This document shows positions 47,475-60,401 of a DNA stretch of 64,000 bases, piece by piece (position 1 is the stretch's first letter; every line of letters starts with the position of its first letter). Origin of the DNA: Chelydra serpentina (lineage: Eukaryota > Chordata > Testudines > Chelydridae); NCBI GenBank assembly GCA_037349315.1, contig JBAIAC010000059.1:10194001-10258000 (forward strand), given 5' to 3'. Both the position numbers and the translations under genes were made by a program. The notes under the pieces are model-generated. The model ran no database searches and had not been told where the DNA came from. It worked only from the letters and a program-made list of their open reading frames with translations.

Positions 47475-47630
47475 AGTGGTTCCCAAACTCGGTCCGCAGC
47501 TTGCTCAGCGAAAGCCCCTGGCGTGCCGGGCCGGTTTGTTTACCTGCCGCCTCTACAGGTACAGCTGCTCGCAGCTCCCACTGGCCGCAGTTTGCCGTTC
47601 CCGGGCAATGGGAGCTGCGGGAAGCAGAGC
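47475..47630. mobile_element. Truncated hAT-type MITE
   Basis: It starts CAGTGGTTCCCAAACTCGG and continues gaaagcccctggcgtgcc and gtttgtttacctgccgcc, as in the element at 2287-2592. It stops near gggagctgcgggaagc with no right TIR, so roughly half is missing. Confidence 0.75.
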
Positions 47631-48486
47631 GGGCTCTTAAGTTTCCTTCAGTGACTTTTTCAGATGGACCATCACATAGCCATTTGGTATTAGCCGTGTG
47701 TTCTGGTTCACTCGCCATACAGAGTGACATCCCTATGTGGGTGCTTGAAAAGCATATTCCGCTGTTGAAGTAGCCATTAAGTCATTTTCTGCAGGGGGAA
47801 AACTGAAATGGGAGCTAATACAATACACATGTTGAGCTGTCCCCATTATTAACAGTGCACTTGTGTAGTATTTTTTCCATAATTAAGTTAGTCAATCCTA
47901 CATGCCCTGTCTAGGAGCAGTTTTTGCGCAAGAAAACATTTTGATGTGATATGCAGCATACCAATTACAGAGATACATCAGAGCGTGGCAAGGACACTAA
48001 CAATATGTGTATCATCTTGAAATGATGTCATTATTGACTCACAGCCAAGGACTCATGCGAAATTCAATATGTAGACTTTAGATATTTCTGGTCCATCCAT
48101 CTTTTATCTGTTTGGAGCATACACTGTCAACTTCTTCAAGGTCTCCAACAGGGCTCACACGTCATTCACTAAGACTGTTCGTATCTTGGCTAACCCATAC
48201 ACACTATTTAGCTGTAGAACTACAGCTGAAGCCAGTCTTGAAATGGGGTGTGTCGGTACCACTAACAAAGATAGTAAAGGCAATGGGCACTCAACACTTT
48301 GAAGAAGGTGCTGGCATATCTCCTGTTGCTGTAAGAGTTACAAGAGTGCTGCCATTGAGAATTTATTGTTTTGTTCGTTTATGAGAGTCCAAATTTGAAG
48401 ATTTGGGTGCATAAAGTTAGGCTCCTAAATCCACATGTAGGTTTCTGTAGCAAGTGGTCTGATTGTCAGAAGTGTTGAGAACACAA
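47631..48486. other. Non-coding sequence
   Basis: No exon or clear repeat is recognised. Confidence 0.45.
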
Positions 48487-49295
48487 CACATCCAGCCCGC
48501 GGGCCTGTCCTGCCCAGCCCCTGAGCTCCCGGCCAGGGAGGCTCCCCTGCTGTCCCCCCGCAGCTTCAGCGCACCACACCACCAGCGCTTTGGCCCGCCG
48601 CTCCTGGGCAGCGCTGCAGTGGCGTGGCTGGCTCCGGTGGGGCCTGAGCTCCTGCCGCTCTGAGCGGCATGGTAAGGGGGCGGGGCTGCGCGCTCCTGAG
48701 GGGCCTTGTGTCTAGCTCTGGTGGGCCATGTGGCTGTGGTAAGGGGACTAGGGCCGAGGGGTTGGATAAGGGGCAGGGAGTCCCGGGGGGGCAGTCAGAG
48801 GACAGGGAGCAGAGGGTGGTTGGATGGGGCGGAGGTTCTAGGGGGGTGGTCGTGGGACAGGGAATGGGGGGTTGGATAGGTGTGGGAGTCCCGGGGGTTT
48901 ATCAGGGGGTGGGGGAGTGGATAGGGGTTGGGGCAGTCAAGGGATAGGGAGAAGGAGGGGTGGGGGAACCTGAGGGGGCTGTTAGAGTGGGGGGTCTCTG
49001 GAGGGGGCAGTCAGGGGACAAGGAGCAGGGGGGCTTAGATGGGGGTGAGGTCCCAGGGAGGTGGTTAGGGGTGGGGGGCGGGTCTCTGGAAGGGGCGGTC
49101 AGGGGACAAGGAGCGGGGCGGGGTTGGATGTGTCTGCGGTTCTGAGGGGGGTAGTCAGATGTCGGGAAGTGGGTGGGGGTCGGATAAGGGGCGGGGCCAG
49201 ACTGTTTGGGGAGGCACAGCCTTCCCTACCCGGCCCTCCCTACAATTTTGCAACCCCAATTTGGCCTTCAGGCCAAAACGTTTGCCCATGCCTGA
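48487..49295. mobile_element. GC-rich MITE-like element with degenerate minisatellite
   Basis: The left part has cagcccgcgggcctg and the right part ends caggccaaaacgtttgcccatgcctg, a hAT-type terminus. From about 48760 to 49190 a degenerate unit of roughly 40-50 bp recurs with ggttggata, gggagtccc and cagtcaggggacaaggagca. The left TIR and the TSD are not clear. Confidence 0.6.
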
Positions 49296-50870
49296 TCTAG
49301 CTCCAGGATACTAGTTTAAAACTACTGATACGTTTCTTAGTTAAGAATTGACCTAGAAGTCACATTGAATAGGTATTGAGTTTGGGGCACTGCTTTTTAT
49401 ACAGATACTTGTACAGGTATTGGTTTAACAGCTGCATGTGCTAAAAAAGCAGCTCATGTAATAATCTTGTCTCTCTCACTGGAATAATGGCATAAGCACT
49501 CGGAAAATCGCTCCTGTATCATAATCATCTCTGTTCCACACTGCAGCAATTTCCCAAGTGCTGGCAGACGACTGGAATATTGCAGTAGCTGAGCAGGTTT
49601 AACCTTTTCTATGGGCAATTTCGTGGATGTTTCCTTCCTGAAAACAAGTCAATGCATTGACACTTGTCTACTAACGCTTTGCCTCCTAGAGGAAGGCAGG
49701 TATCTGGAATGTTGTTGGCTTTGCTCATTGATGTGATGGGAAAGCACAGTACTTACAGTATTTAAGTAGGGGGAAAGTGAGGTCATTGGTTAATCCTCAT
49801 TTTCTATCACAGACTGGAGATCCCAGGCTGACTCACCTGTTTTTCTGTATAAAGGGACCTTCCCAGGGAAGCAGCTGTTCCTCAGTGGGGAAAGTGGGGC
49901 AGGGGAGAGTGAGGAAAGTGGTGCAGCAGCTTTCAGACACAACATAGGAACAAGCTCACTCTCCATTTCAGAGGCATTTGAAATTGCTGTCGCCTTCATT
50001 TGCTGCCAGTATGGAAAACTGATGATGATAAAGGAAAACTAAAAGCCGACAGTGGTAAATTAGGCAGCTGGCAGACACACTGCATTGTTTCCAAGCACTT
50101 GGTGAAGATAAAAGCATTTTCTTGTGGATGCTTAGCTGCTCACGGAGTCGTCCTCTGTTTCTCTCTCTAGCCAGTACCTTCAGCCATGTGGATCTTAAGG
50201 AATATGTTCAGCCCAGTGATCTTGTCCAGTACTGGAGTGTGTTGTCTAGTGGACCCAATACAGCTTTACTTTTCAGAAGCGAATCAGTGATTTTGTTGGC
50301 AATGGACAGTAAGGCTGCTTCACGTTACGAAGTTCCAGGAAGGAATTTTAAACTGGTTGCTCCTGCCCTGCGACTTTAAAGAAGCAGACCACATCCATGT
50401 TCCTGGTGACAGCTGAAAATTACCAGCCAACTTTAACTTTGCCACTGAATGCACTGGAAATCAGTCTGTCAGATTAAATGGTAGGACTTTCTGTTTGTCT
50501 TGTTCCTGTTAATCATTAATGGCAAGTTCCTCCCTTTATACATATGAAAGGGACAGAAATTTGACAGACACAGATAAGCAACAAATGGAACATGCTCTGA
50601 GGAGTGGAGTAGTAGGATTCCAAAAACCCAGCGGGATCCACCGATCCAAGGGGGTGAAATCCCTGCTTGTTTTTATTTCTCATCCGTACAAGTTGATTGA
50701 TTAGAACTTCCAATTAAGTTTGGAACCTGTATGACCAGCTAAGGGCAAAGTGTGTGACAGTGGCATTTAAAATGTGTGACAAAGATGTCAGATGCGGAAG
50801 AGAAATAGAAGGAAAAGAAGCTTGAAATTCTGTAGGACCAATTTATTTAAATAATAGTGTTTTCTATAGC
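49296..50870. other. Intron sequence
   Basis: No mobile element is recognised. A pyrimidine-rich acceptor at 50170 precedes an open stretch ending at a GTAAGG at 50309. I consider this too weak for an exon call (see rejected list). Confidence 0.4.
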
Positions 50871-51387
50871 CAGGGCTGTCCTTAGGGGGGTGCGGGGCCT
50901 GGGACAAATCAGCCTGTATGGACCCGCCCCGCCCCGCCCCCCCATAACATTTTTTATACAGGTGAAATCTGGTGTGGGGAGGAAACACCAGTGCTGGGGG
51001 GCGAGGGATGATGGAGAGTCACAGGGTGCTAGAGGCAAGGGGGCCTCCTGTGCTGGGGAGTCCCTGAAAAGGGAGGGGTCTGAGGTGGAAGCACAATGGA
51101 TGAGGTCAGCCTGGCACTGGCATGTTCCGGCAGCGCTAGGATGCTGGCGGCCGGTTCGGCGGTGGGCGAGCAAGAAAAAGAAGTACAATGCGGCTTCCTG
51201 CCAGTGAGTGTGGGCCCGACCCCTCTGCCAGCACCAGGCCCCCAGTTAACCTCCTGGGATGGCCTGGCTCCCCTTAACCCCAACCCCTCTGGGCCGGCCT
51301 AGAGCCCCCTGCATGACACACGCACACTGAAGCGCAGGGCCCCCCAAAGCGCGAGTCCCAGAACGGTTGCCCCGATTTGCCATACTG
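50871..51387. mobile_element. hAT-type GC-rich MITE, 517 bp
   Basis: It starts CAGGGCTGTCCTTAGGGG and ends near TTGCCATACTG. The flanking octamers tctatagc (50863-50870) and tctatagt (51388-51395) match at 7 of 8. The termini are poorly complementary, so the right end is diverged. Confidence 0.7.
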
Positions 51388-51395
51388 TCTATAGT

Positions 51396-52588
51396 CCATT
51401 TCATAGTTCAGCTTGCCTGGTACCCGTAATCTGTACTAGTATGCAGGGAGATCGCACCAGAGCTGAGCTGGTCAGAGGTACAGAGTGGAACAATAATTTT
51501 AAAAGTTGACATGCTGTGCATTATGTGCCTTACATGGGATCTGTGTGGGGCTGCAACCCGCCAGAAACCTGTATATAGGCATTTGTGGGCACTATTCACA
51601 GCCTGAGAAAGCAAGGTCTGTTAGTGAAGACTTTTCTCCCCTTCATACCCACAGCTGACCTGCAGAATTAAATGGGAGTATATACTCTCTACCACTGTAT
51701 ACCCTGCACTCCACTATGCTCCTGGAGATATGATTCAGATCAAAAGGAGTGATGTCACCTCTGATCTTGTACAGCTGGGAGGTATGCTTTTGACCGACCT
51801 GGGCTAAATTCAGCTCCGGTGAAAGCAAGTGCTAATCCACTGCCTTAGAGAGGTAATGTACTCATGCTAGGGTGCCATTTGGCTCACAGTGACTTCGTTC
51901 TCTATTCTGGCTAACAGTGCTGGAATGGAAGCCCGGCGTTAAATACTCTGCTGCTTCCAAGCTCTTCTGTGCTGCATTGGCTCTGGTGCCCATTTTAAAA
52001 AATGTTCTAAGAAATTCACATTCTGGGGTAGAAAACAGCTTGGATCTCTTTTATTCAGATAGTCATTGAATGACTAGCAAGAGTTTATGGGTCTGTGTTT
52101 AAGTATACATCAATATTGTGATCCAAACTCTGTGAGGTTGTGAGAAGTGTAACTTAAAGCCAGAATCTGGCCTTGGATTTATTGTTCCAAGTGTTTATTA
52201 GATGAGATTCCATTTTTAGTCTGGTTAAATCAAACTTGTTGTAGTTTGTTTCGTTTTTAGAGAGCAAAGTTGAACAGTTTGGTGCAAGCTTTTCATTGCT
52301 CTGCATCCCTACGTTCACTTGCTAGCACAATCTAATTTCTTTCAAATAATCTTCATGTTCTTGGCCTCGTCTGATGCTATCAATGTGTCTTCCTGTATGG
52401 GCATGTTCTGAATCAAAGGGTGTGTAATGGAAATATGTTCCCTCTTCTCGCTGCGCTAGCGGGCTGCATTTTTAAGTATTGTATATTGAAACATCAGTCT
52501 CATTTATTTTTCCACCCTTTTGTTGTGTGACAATGGGCAGTACAGTGTTTTCTTTCTCCAGATTGTTATAATGTGCAAATTTCCACAG
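51396..52588. other. Intron sequence
   Basis: No exon or clear repeat is recognised. It ends in two possible acceptors, tttctttctccag (AG at 52560-52561) and aatttccacag (AG at 52587-52588). Confidence 0.4.
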
Positions 52589-52809
52589 AAAAATAAAAGA
52601 CACACTGGCAAGCTCCTTACAAAACCTAATAGGCCAACAGAAGAGTGTAAAAGTAAATCCACAGCTTTATAAGAAGCCAAAGCATCAGAGGAATGAAGCA
52701 TTCATAAAGAGACCCTCAAATATCATCCAGCTTCCCACGCTGGCTTCAGATACCATTACTCCTGGATATGTAGAGATGAGAATTGGCCTTGAAGGCTCAT
52801 TTCAAAGTG
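52589..52809 (+). other. Candidate unannotated exon A (DENND2B strand)
   Basis: This 221-nt segment lies between an acceptor (CAG at 52586-52588) and a GTGAGT donor (52810-52815). The frame set by the DENND2B first coding exon (phase 2, one base needed) is open right through it. It reads from KIKDTLASSLQNLIG through KKPKHQRNEAFIKRP to MRIGLEGSFQS. I do not recognise this peptide. The acceptor's pyrimidine tract is weak. Alternatives: chance ORF, or exon of an unrelated transcript. An open run of this length is not rare by chance in 64 kb. Confidence 0.25.
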
Positions 52810-52866
52810 GTGAGTTATGTGCATGTGTTCTCTATACCTATATCCTGTTAACAGCTACCTTACAAG

Positions 52867-52990
52867 CAGGATTTTCAAAAGCGCACAGCATTGGACCTAA
52901 TTTTCCTCCCACTGATGTCAATGATAAAACTCCTGTTGACTTCAGTGGGAGCAGAGAGAGGCCAACGCTGAGTGCTTCTGAAAATCTATC
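52867..52990. repeat. Palindromic repeat, about 124 bp
   Basis: The left half caggattttcaaaagcgcac pairs with the right half gagtgcttctgaaaatctatcct. The centre has tcccactgatgtcaatg paired with tgacttcagtgggag. It belongs to the same class of amniote-type short palindromes seen elsewhere in the window. Confidence 0.75.
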
Positions 52991-53925
52991 CTCCCAGCTC
53001 ATGTTATCCTGAAGTCTGCATGGCACTCTATTAAATGGGGCTGCTTATTGCTGCTGTTCTAAAATCCAAAATACTAGTTCCAAATGAGGAGCAGATCCAG
53101 CTTCCAGTGAAATCAGTGGAAAGATGCCCATCAATTTCATTGGGAGCTGGATTTGGCCTTGAGTGTACTATTATGTAAATGATTATGATAATGATTGGGC
53201 TAGTGAATAATTCACAACAAATTATTTGTTTAATGCGTTTTGCTTTATTTTTTCTGTTAATGTTTTGTCTGCAAACAGATTGCAAAATTCTTCGATTTAT
53301 TTATTATTGCAAAGTATTTGCAAGTTTCTTATCAAATTTTTTTTTTTACTGAATTTCATAAATTTCTGTAGTCTTGGCTTGCAGACTACTTGTGGTTTGT
53401 AAATATTCACTTTCTGCATGGCACGTTTCCTTATTATCTGAAATATGCCACTAAACAATACAGAATGAAGAGCAAATTTTAGAATCAACAATCATCCTAA
53501 TTTAATTTTTTAGTAAATATTCAAAAATGTGAGCAAAAAATCACTTTTCATAAACGATCGCCTAGTAAAAATCAAGGGCCTAATTCTTCTTTGACTTACA
53601 CTGCGTAAAGCTATTATATTTCCAATAACTTCTATGGGCTTATGCCTGATTTACAACAGTATAAATCAGAGGAGAATAACACCCCCAAGTACTCAAATAT
53701 TTGCAGAAAGTAAAGGAAAAAAAGGAGTCGCACATGAAGTGGAATAAAAATTCTCTCTTAAATTCAAACAAATATTTGTAGACAGTTTCTTCTTCTATTT
53801 GTACAGCTCTGGACAATGTTAAATATAAATATGTTAAATATAACAAAGGGTTACATTTGCCAGTTTTAGCTGGAATTTATTCTGTATTCAACAATAATTT
53901 GATTAAGATCATGGTCGCTAGAGAC
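52991..53925. other. Intron sequence
   Basis: At about 53090-53165 a further short palindrome remnant is visible (agatccagcttccag / gggagctggattt). No exon is seen. Confidence 0.45.
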
Positions 53926-53933
53926 AGGACAGG

Positions 53934-54266
53934 CAGGGTCGGTTCCAGGCACCAACTTTCCAAGCTGGTGCTTGGGGCGGCATTGAGAATGGGATGGCAC
54001 TCTGAGTCCCGCGGTGGCAAATTGGCAGCAGGTCCGCTCTTCCCGCCGCCGAATTGCCGTCGCGGGACTTGAACTGCCGCCCCATTCTTGCCTGCCGCAG
54101 TGGCAATGGAGCGGCAGGTCCGCCGCGGGACTCGGACTGCTTGCGGCGCGGGCGGAGCCCCGCAACGTTGCCCTGCATTGGGGGCGGAGCCCCGCAACGT
54201 TGCCCTGCGTCGGGGGTGGGGCCGCGGCAACTGCTTGGGGCGGCAAAATTGTCAGAGCCGCTCCTG
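53934..54266. mobile_element. hAT-type MITE, 333 bp, perfect TSD
   Basis: It starts CAGGGTCGGTTCCAGGCACC and ends TTGTCAGAGCCGCTCCTG. The TSD is perfect: aggacagg at 53926-53933 and 54267-54274. GC-rich interior with a tandem gggcggagccccgcaacgtt (two copies near 54150-54200). Confidence 0.88.
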
Positions 54267-54610
54267 AGGACAGGTATATTCAGTCAAGTCAATCCTCTTG
54301 CAAGGGCAGGATACAGTCATGAAAGAGATGACCTGTTTTATATACTTCTGGGTATTTCTGTTGTACTCATCAGAACACTTACAAAAATATATTATATACA
54401 CTGTCTCTGGCTTGTTGTATGTATCTGTATAGGTTTTAAATAAATCACAGTTCACAACATAGCACAGTACACACATGAACTGTGATTTGTAACCTACAGA
54501 CTTAGACATATCAGCCCTGTAGCCCTCGCTAGGCCACAGCCTTTTGTGTGTGTCTATATATCAGCTTTGTTGGAAGAAGTTGAACATCTTTTCTCTTTGT
54601 CTCCTCGCAG

Positions 54611-54668
54611 CTGGCGTACGAAGTGGGATTGATTACCCTGCACTGTGTTCCTGACCTTTGAAGAAATA
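54611..54668 (+). other. Candidate unannotated exon B (DENND2B strand)
   Basis: A 58-nt segment lies between a strong acceptor (tttctctttgtctcctcgcag, AG at 54609-54610) and a consensus donor, GTAAGT at 54669. If spliced after candidate exon A it reads AGVRSGIDYPALCS and then TGA. The two lengths together (221+58 = 279) would restore frame length, but the stop would end translation. It could also be a non-coding exon. Splice signals are better than for exon A. Confidence 0.3.
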
Positions 54669-54674
54669 GTAAGT

Positions 54675-56828
54675 ACACCTGTATTCATAATGTCTTCTCT
54701 TCCTCCTCCTCACCTTTTGGAACCTGCACTGTCCAGACACAGTTCTCTAATCAAATGCTTTATTTTTTCTGGTTTCAGGTGCTGAGAAAGATCCTACTCT
54801 GGGTTTTGTTCTTTTGGTTGTTTATCTAAAATCCCTGTATCCCAGAGGATAATTGCTCTAATTTCTCCTTTTGAAATACTGCTCTCAATGTCAGCTGTGT
54901 TCCATTTAAAAAAAAACACAACAGTTACTCTTGCTAGAAAAGTGGCATTTGGTCATTTCTGGGAGCGGGGGGCAGAGGGGGAAATTGCACTGGATGAGTC
55001 ACTTGAATTATTGGTAGCTCAGAGATGGTCAGTGTGAAACCCACTCTTCTGGCCTACCGAGGGCAAAGGAGTGAAGATAAATGCTTCCAAACCAAGCCAG
55101 AGAGGAAAGGCTACTATGTGTCTTTAGACACATTATTGTAATAAGTAAAGCAATACAATAATAAACAGAAAACTGTATGCCAGATTTATGTTGTTTCATT
55201 TTTAACCATGGGAATAGCTTTATAAAAAGGCTTCTCTCTAAATTCTGTTGCAGTCTCATGATATGAAGCACGTTTACTGTAGGCCACTGGTTTAGAGTTT
55301 TGTTTACATAGAAGAAATCTGCACATAGTTGACTGTGCTGTGACTGATGTTTGCAGAAAGAGTGACGCTAAACACAAGGCCAAAAGATAAAATGTGGGAA
55401 TGGGGCCTCTGAGAGGTCTAACCACAATAGGGACAAAGTTTAAAAATAGGATTGTGCTCTCTCTCCTCCTCCCCCAACCACCCCATGCCGTAGGTAACAA
55501 ATACATTGCCATCAGACAGGACCAATGTGTGAAGTTCAAGTGCATTATGGTCAGACTGGGTTGGTTCACAAACATTACATTCAGCATTACATTCAGACAG
55601 GGCTGGTGCTTGAGCCTGAAATTCATTGAAATCCAATAGGGCTGGTGCTTCATGCTCTGTTGTTTGTACTGGAATTCATTTTTTGCCCACGTAGTGCAGG
55701 GACCCCAGAAGTGGCACAAATATTTACAGCGCTAGTTTCTTGTGGAATTTTCTCAGCTGAGGTGTGACACAAGCAATTGAAATGTGTGACAGGTGACTAA
55801 AATGTAGAACACGCGTTTCATTCCATATTGCACCCCAATTAAAAAATGGTTAATGGTTTTTAACTGTGAAATGTGTTTTAAGGATGTTTTTCTTGCTATG
55901 TGAATTAACTAAACCAGTTTATAAAAAGAAAACTGGAAAAGCAAATTAATTCATGCAGAACCACCACAGAAAGACACCTCATATGAATCATCAGCAGTGT
56001 TTGAGCTATTAACCCTCAGATCTCCAACACAGACATCTGCCACATGACCTAAAGAAATAACTGTTATCCTCTATGTTATGCTCTATGCCACTAAAGAGGA
56101 CTTAATACATACTTTACCAGAGCAGTACCCAATTATTTGCTGGACAGCAGTCGAGTGTTGGGAATTAGGATTCCTGGGCACTATTCCTATCTCTGGAAGG
56201 AGTGTGTGGTCTAGTAGTTAAAGTAGCAGTTACAGCTAGGCTAGCCAAGCAATAGATTTGGCACATTTATTTTGAAAGGCATCATGCTTGAGTAGGTGAG
56301 ACTTGGAACTGCCGTATTAGAGAGTGGAGTAAAATGCTGACTTCACTGAAATCAATGAAACACCTGCCACTGACTTCTGTGGAGCGAAGATTTCATCCCT
56401 GGGTTCTAGTCCCAGCTCTATCTGATGTGATCTTGGACTACCTTGCAGTTAACTTATTTGTAAAATCGGAGAAATTATACTTGACTGTCTTCTAGAGTAT
56501 GGTAAGGGGCTTTGCTCAGTAAAAGATCTTGGAGCGCTACCACATACAAACAGCGGACAGCAGAAGTGAGACCAGGACTCCTGGTTTCCAACTTAGTACA
56601 TCTTTCCTAAGGCTACAGAGTATTTGAACAGAATATAGCCTGTCTGTAAACATTGCTTGACTTGGTGGGGCAGCACAACAGGGATCCTGATTCAGCCTCT
56701 GATCTGTTTAGATGGAATTCCAGCCTACTTGCTGAACCCAAAGCTCCTTCAGATGTGTAAAAAACCCAAGCATCACTATGTAGAAAAAGCATTCTGCTCC
56801 TGTAACCAGGGTCCTAGTGGGGGCCAGC
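54675..56828. other. Intron sequence
   Basis: At 56205-56530 a MIR-like layout is visible (gtgtggtctagtagttaaag, gggttctagtcccagctc, cttatttgtaaaatcgg), apparently interrupted. No exon is seen. Confidence 0.45.
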
Positions 56829-57822
56829 TGTGGTCACTCAGTTAGGGTGAACTGCAAAGAATGGGGCAGACAATCTCCATAAAGCTGGTGGATATTCCAA
56901 TACTTAGATTCACCAAGCCAGCATAAAACAGCTTCATTACCTCACTGGTTACTCAGAAGTCAAACAACATAGTTCCCTTAAAGTGATCCAGCCTCAGGCA
57001 TCCATCCAGGTACCTAAGTCAAGTATGATGATTTCTGAAAATCTTATTTCATCATATTAAAATAAGGTTCTACCAATCCCAAAGGATCTGACACATTACC
57101 TCCCAGGTTATTGAATATTCCAGATCTTAGCCCAAAACACGCTACAGCCAATTCTTATTAACTAAACTAAAATTTATTAAAAAGCAAAAGAGATAGTATG
57201 GTTAAAAGATCAATATACGTACAGACATGAGTTCAATTCATTGAGGTGCAGATTCACAGCAGAGATGGTGAGCTTTGTAGTTGCAAAGAGTTCCTTTAGA
57301 ATTCAGTCCAGAGGTCACAGTCCAATGTCCAAATCTCATATTCAGGGCGTACCAGCATAACTGGGACTTCAGTCTTGCAGCTCAAACTTCCCCTGATGAA
57401 GTCTAAGCAGATCTGAGATGACAGAATCAGGACCCAAGGATCTTTTATACAATTTCATGTCTTTTGACAAGTTTGGATTTCCTTGGGGAACAAAAGGAAT
57501 TAGGATGACTTTGAAGAAAGTCCATCACTGGTACTTAGCTATACCAATAAACATAAGGCCATTTGCTTTTTCCTTCACCATTCATGGTGAATGAAGAGAG
57601 ATGAATACCGAAATATCCCGTGTTTACAATTCATTTAAATGCTAGGATCATCTTTTGACCTCTGAATTATCAGAATACAGCATAGACCAGGACTGTTGAT
57701 TACGTTGTCAACCCTACTCATACATATGTAAATACACAAAACCACAAACATTATTTCCCCACCTGTCTGTTGAGGGTCATTTATTTTGCAGAATGTTTAA
57801 CACTTTCTAGCCATGCATCACA
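56829..57822 (+). mobile_element. LTR-like element, about 1 kb
   Basis: It runs from TGTGGTCACTCAG to CATGCATCACA (TG...CA with short inverted ends). It has a ttattaactaaactaaaat stretch and a cttttatac box near 57440. I believe it is a turtle LTR family. No TSD is evident and no internal region is attached. Strand is by convention only. Confidence 0.45.
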
Positions 57823-60396
57823 GCCCCCCTTTCAAATTTGATTCATATAAATGTAGAAGATTTGCTTCATCTGATTGATTTTTATTGGTGCTGCAAAGCT
57901 CTAGCAGGATTCATCCCACAGAGTTCATTTCCTTAAGACCCTGGGGCAAATAAACAACCACGCAGGAAAGTCGTCAATACTGTGAAAAGATGAAACCTGA
58001 GAGCAACCGAGCACAGTAGGGCTCTGAACAAACCTGTTTTAGACCTGCTTCTTACACAACTTCCAAAGAACCATGAGTCTTAAGAAAAAAGCTGATAGCT
58101 TGTGGGTTCTGCCTCATTTAAAGAAAACATTTGCCCATTTGCAGTATTCAGCTCACCTATAAAATTAAGAGTTAGTAGGAAAGAAAGACAAAAACCAAAG
58201 AAACTAGAAGGACGTGACTCAGGTACTTTATGCAAGGCAGTTTCAAGAATGGTGTCATTAAAGATAAGCTGTAAGAAAATACATTGTATGAACCAATATT
58301 ATTCAGAATAAACCTTAAGGAAAAGAGCAGGTACAAAAAGTAACTTGGAAGTGGTGATTCATTTGTGGTGTTTCATTCATGAATAACAGATTTATGTAGA
58401 AAAAACACTAGTCAGTACATTGTTCTTTAGGAAAAATGGGGAATGACTATGTTTTTGACATTTCAAATAGCTGTGATTTTTTTCATATGGGAGCTCATCT
58501 TCTAAACACTGTGATGGAAAGCATCAGTTTGGTCCACCAAAATATTCTGATTATCTGTTATCCTATACCTTGTGTAGTCATTTACACCAGTGCAAAGTGG
58601 ATGAAAAATTCTGATTCAGTAGTGTTTTGAAATTCACCTTGCATTGACCAAAAAGACTATACAAGGTACAGGTCCTGCAATTCCACATAATTTCAGAATT
58701 CTCCACTCCCTATTTCCTCACCTTGGAAATTACTTGGTAAAATGTATTCGGAGTATGTCTAGCTAGAGCAGAATGGAGTGCTCCTGATTTTCATTCTTTA
58801 TGATTTACCATTCACAAAATAGTAACAAATCTGTCATCTTTTATGTATCGAGTTTGATTTGCTTTTCTTGTATAGTCATTGCACATTGTCAGACTCTAGA
58901 TCTTTACTTTAGGAAGTCAACTTGATTAAAGCATGCGGGATCTGATTCACCAGCTCCCATCTTCTTGCAGATTTTTACAATTGTAGAGCTTGATAGTTCT
59001 CCTATGCTATTTATTCAGTGGTGTAACTCCTGAAATGCACTGATGCGAGAGGCGAATCAAGGCACAGAATGATTGCAGTCAGCTGAGTTCTTATGGGTTT
59101 CCCTCTACAAAAATTATTATAAAGATTCAGCAAATGTATCTGAAGGGCTTTGCATGAACAGGAATTCATCACAGAGTTTTAACAGGGCTTGATCCCACAG
59201 CCCTTTCATGCACACAGCTCTAATTGAAGGAGCTGGAACTTCTTTCAATGCCAAGTAGAATTCTGCAGAATCTATTTAGCTTATGAGCTGGTTATGCTGT
59301 TTCAAAGCCTTAGTTAGCAGCGTGTTTATTTTGTTGATAGTTATGATAAGGTCTAGGTTTTTACTTCAGCGGAGATTAACAAAACTTTCAGGAGAGTTTT
59401 GATTTCAGGAGCACACACTAAGAATGGCCTTTTGATTTTTTTAAAGCACTGCAGCCCTCACCCACTCCAATCAGTCCGCTCATTTTTGCCTCTCCTATAA
59501 CTGCTGGGATTTTTTTCATCCATACTGTGTAGCCTGTCTTTCCTATGTGTGTTCCTATGAATTGTTCTGTTCTAAGTAGCTGTCTTATTATGCAAAATTA
59601 CTTTTAACTTTGGAATTTATTTTGTTTTCCTTTTGGCTCAGTCAGAGTCAGCCCTGGAAGAGGAAGTTATCCAAAGGGAGTGTTGTCAGGGAGTCTGATA
59701 GATATGCCTGTTAAGCTCTCAAAAGCAGCAATTGGCCTTTGGCGGAGGAAGATTGTTTTGCCACTTGCATCATTTCCATTTCAGAGAAACGGCAAGATAC
59801 GACAAGTTTTACCTTTTGGCTTCATGAACAAGTCAAAACAGCTTGAAAATAACCTTATGACACTAGTCCCACCTTTGGGTGAGAAAAGTTCACATCCTGT
59901 ACTCATAATAAACTTTCTTATTTAGATTTAAGTTAATGAACTGTAGTATGTATTAATCTATTTGAGGTATTTATAGAATGGCAGTAATGTATATTAACTG
60001 CATGAATGTCTGACCATTGTAATATGAAGGTTTAGCTGTCAAACCAAATAGATATAAGGCCTGGTTCTCAGTTGCACTGAGGTTTCTGAACAATTGCCCA
60101 CATCCTCAGGCCCCTTTACACAGCCAGTGTAAGAAGTTTTAGTGTAAGAGAGGATTCAAGCCATCTTCTTTGATATGGTATACAGGGGTTTGTGAATATA
60201 GCAGTCGGTTCAAATGTAGAAAGTCACTGGTATCTGTAAATAAACTGTACAGATTCAAAATATCTGCAACAAGTAGGTTCCTGCTGGGGCTTCCCAGATG
60301 CCCAGCAGGGACCTTACAAGGCACACAAATTACTGCTGATTATGTGTTTGGCACTCAGACTAACTGCCCCAACGTGACTGCCTGGAGTTAGACTAC
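57823..60396. other. Intron sequence
   Basis: No exon, RNA gene or clear mobile element is recognised. Confidence 0.4.
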
Positions 60397-60401
60397 GCAG
60401 T

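Noticed and set aside
50171..50308. Open segment between a pyrimidine-rich acceptor and GTAAGG
   Set aside because: Its open frame does not agree in phase with the DENND2B exon, and that exon's frame hits a stop within nine codons. The peptide is not recognised. Kept only as an observation.
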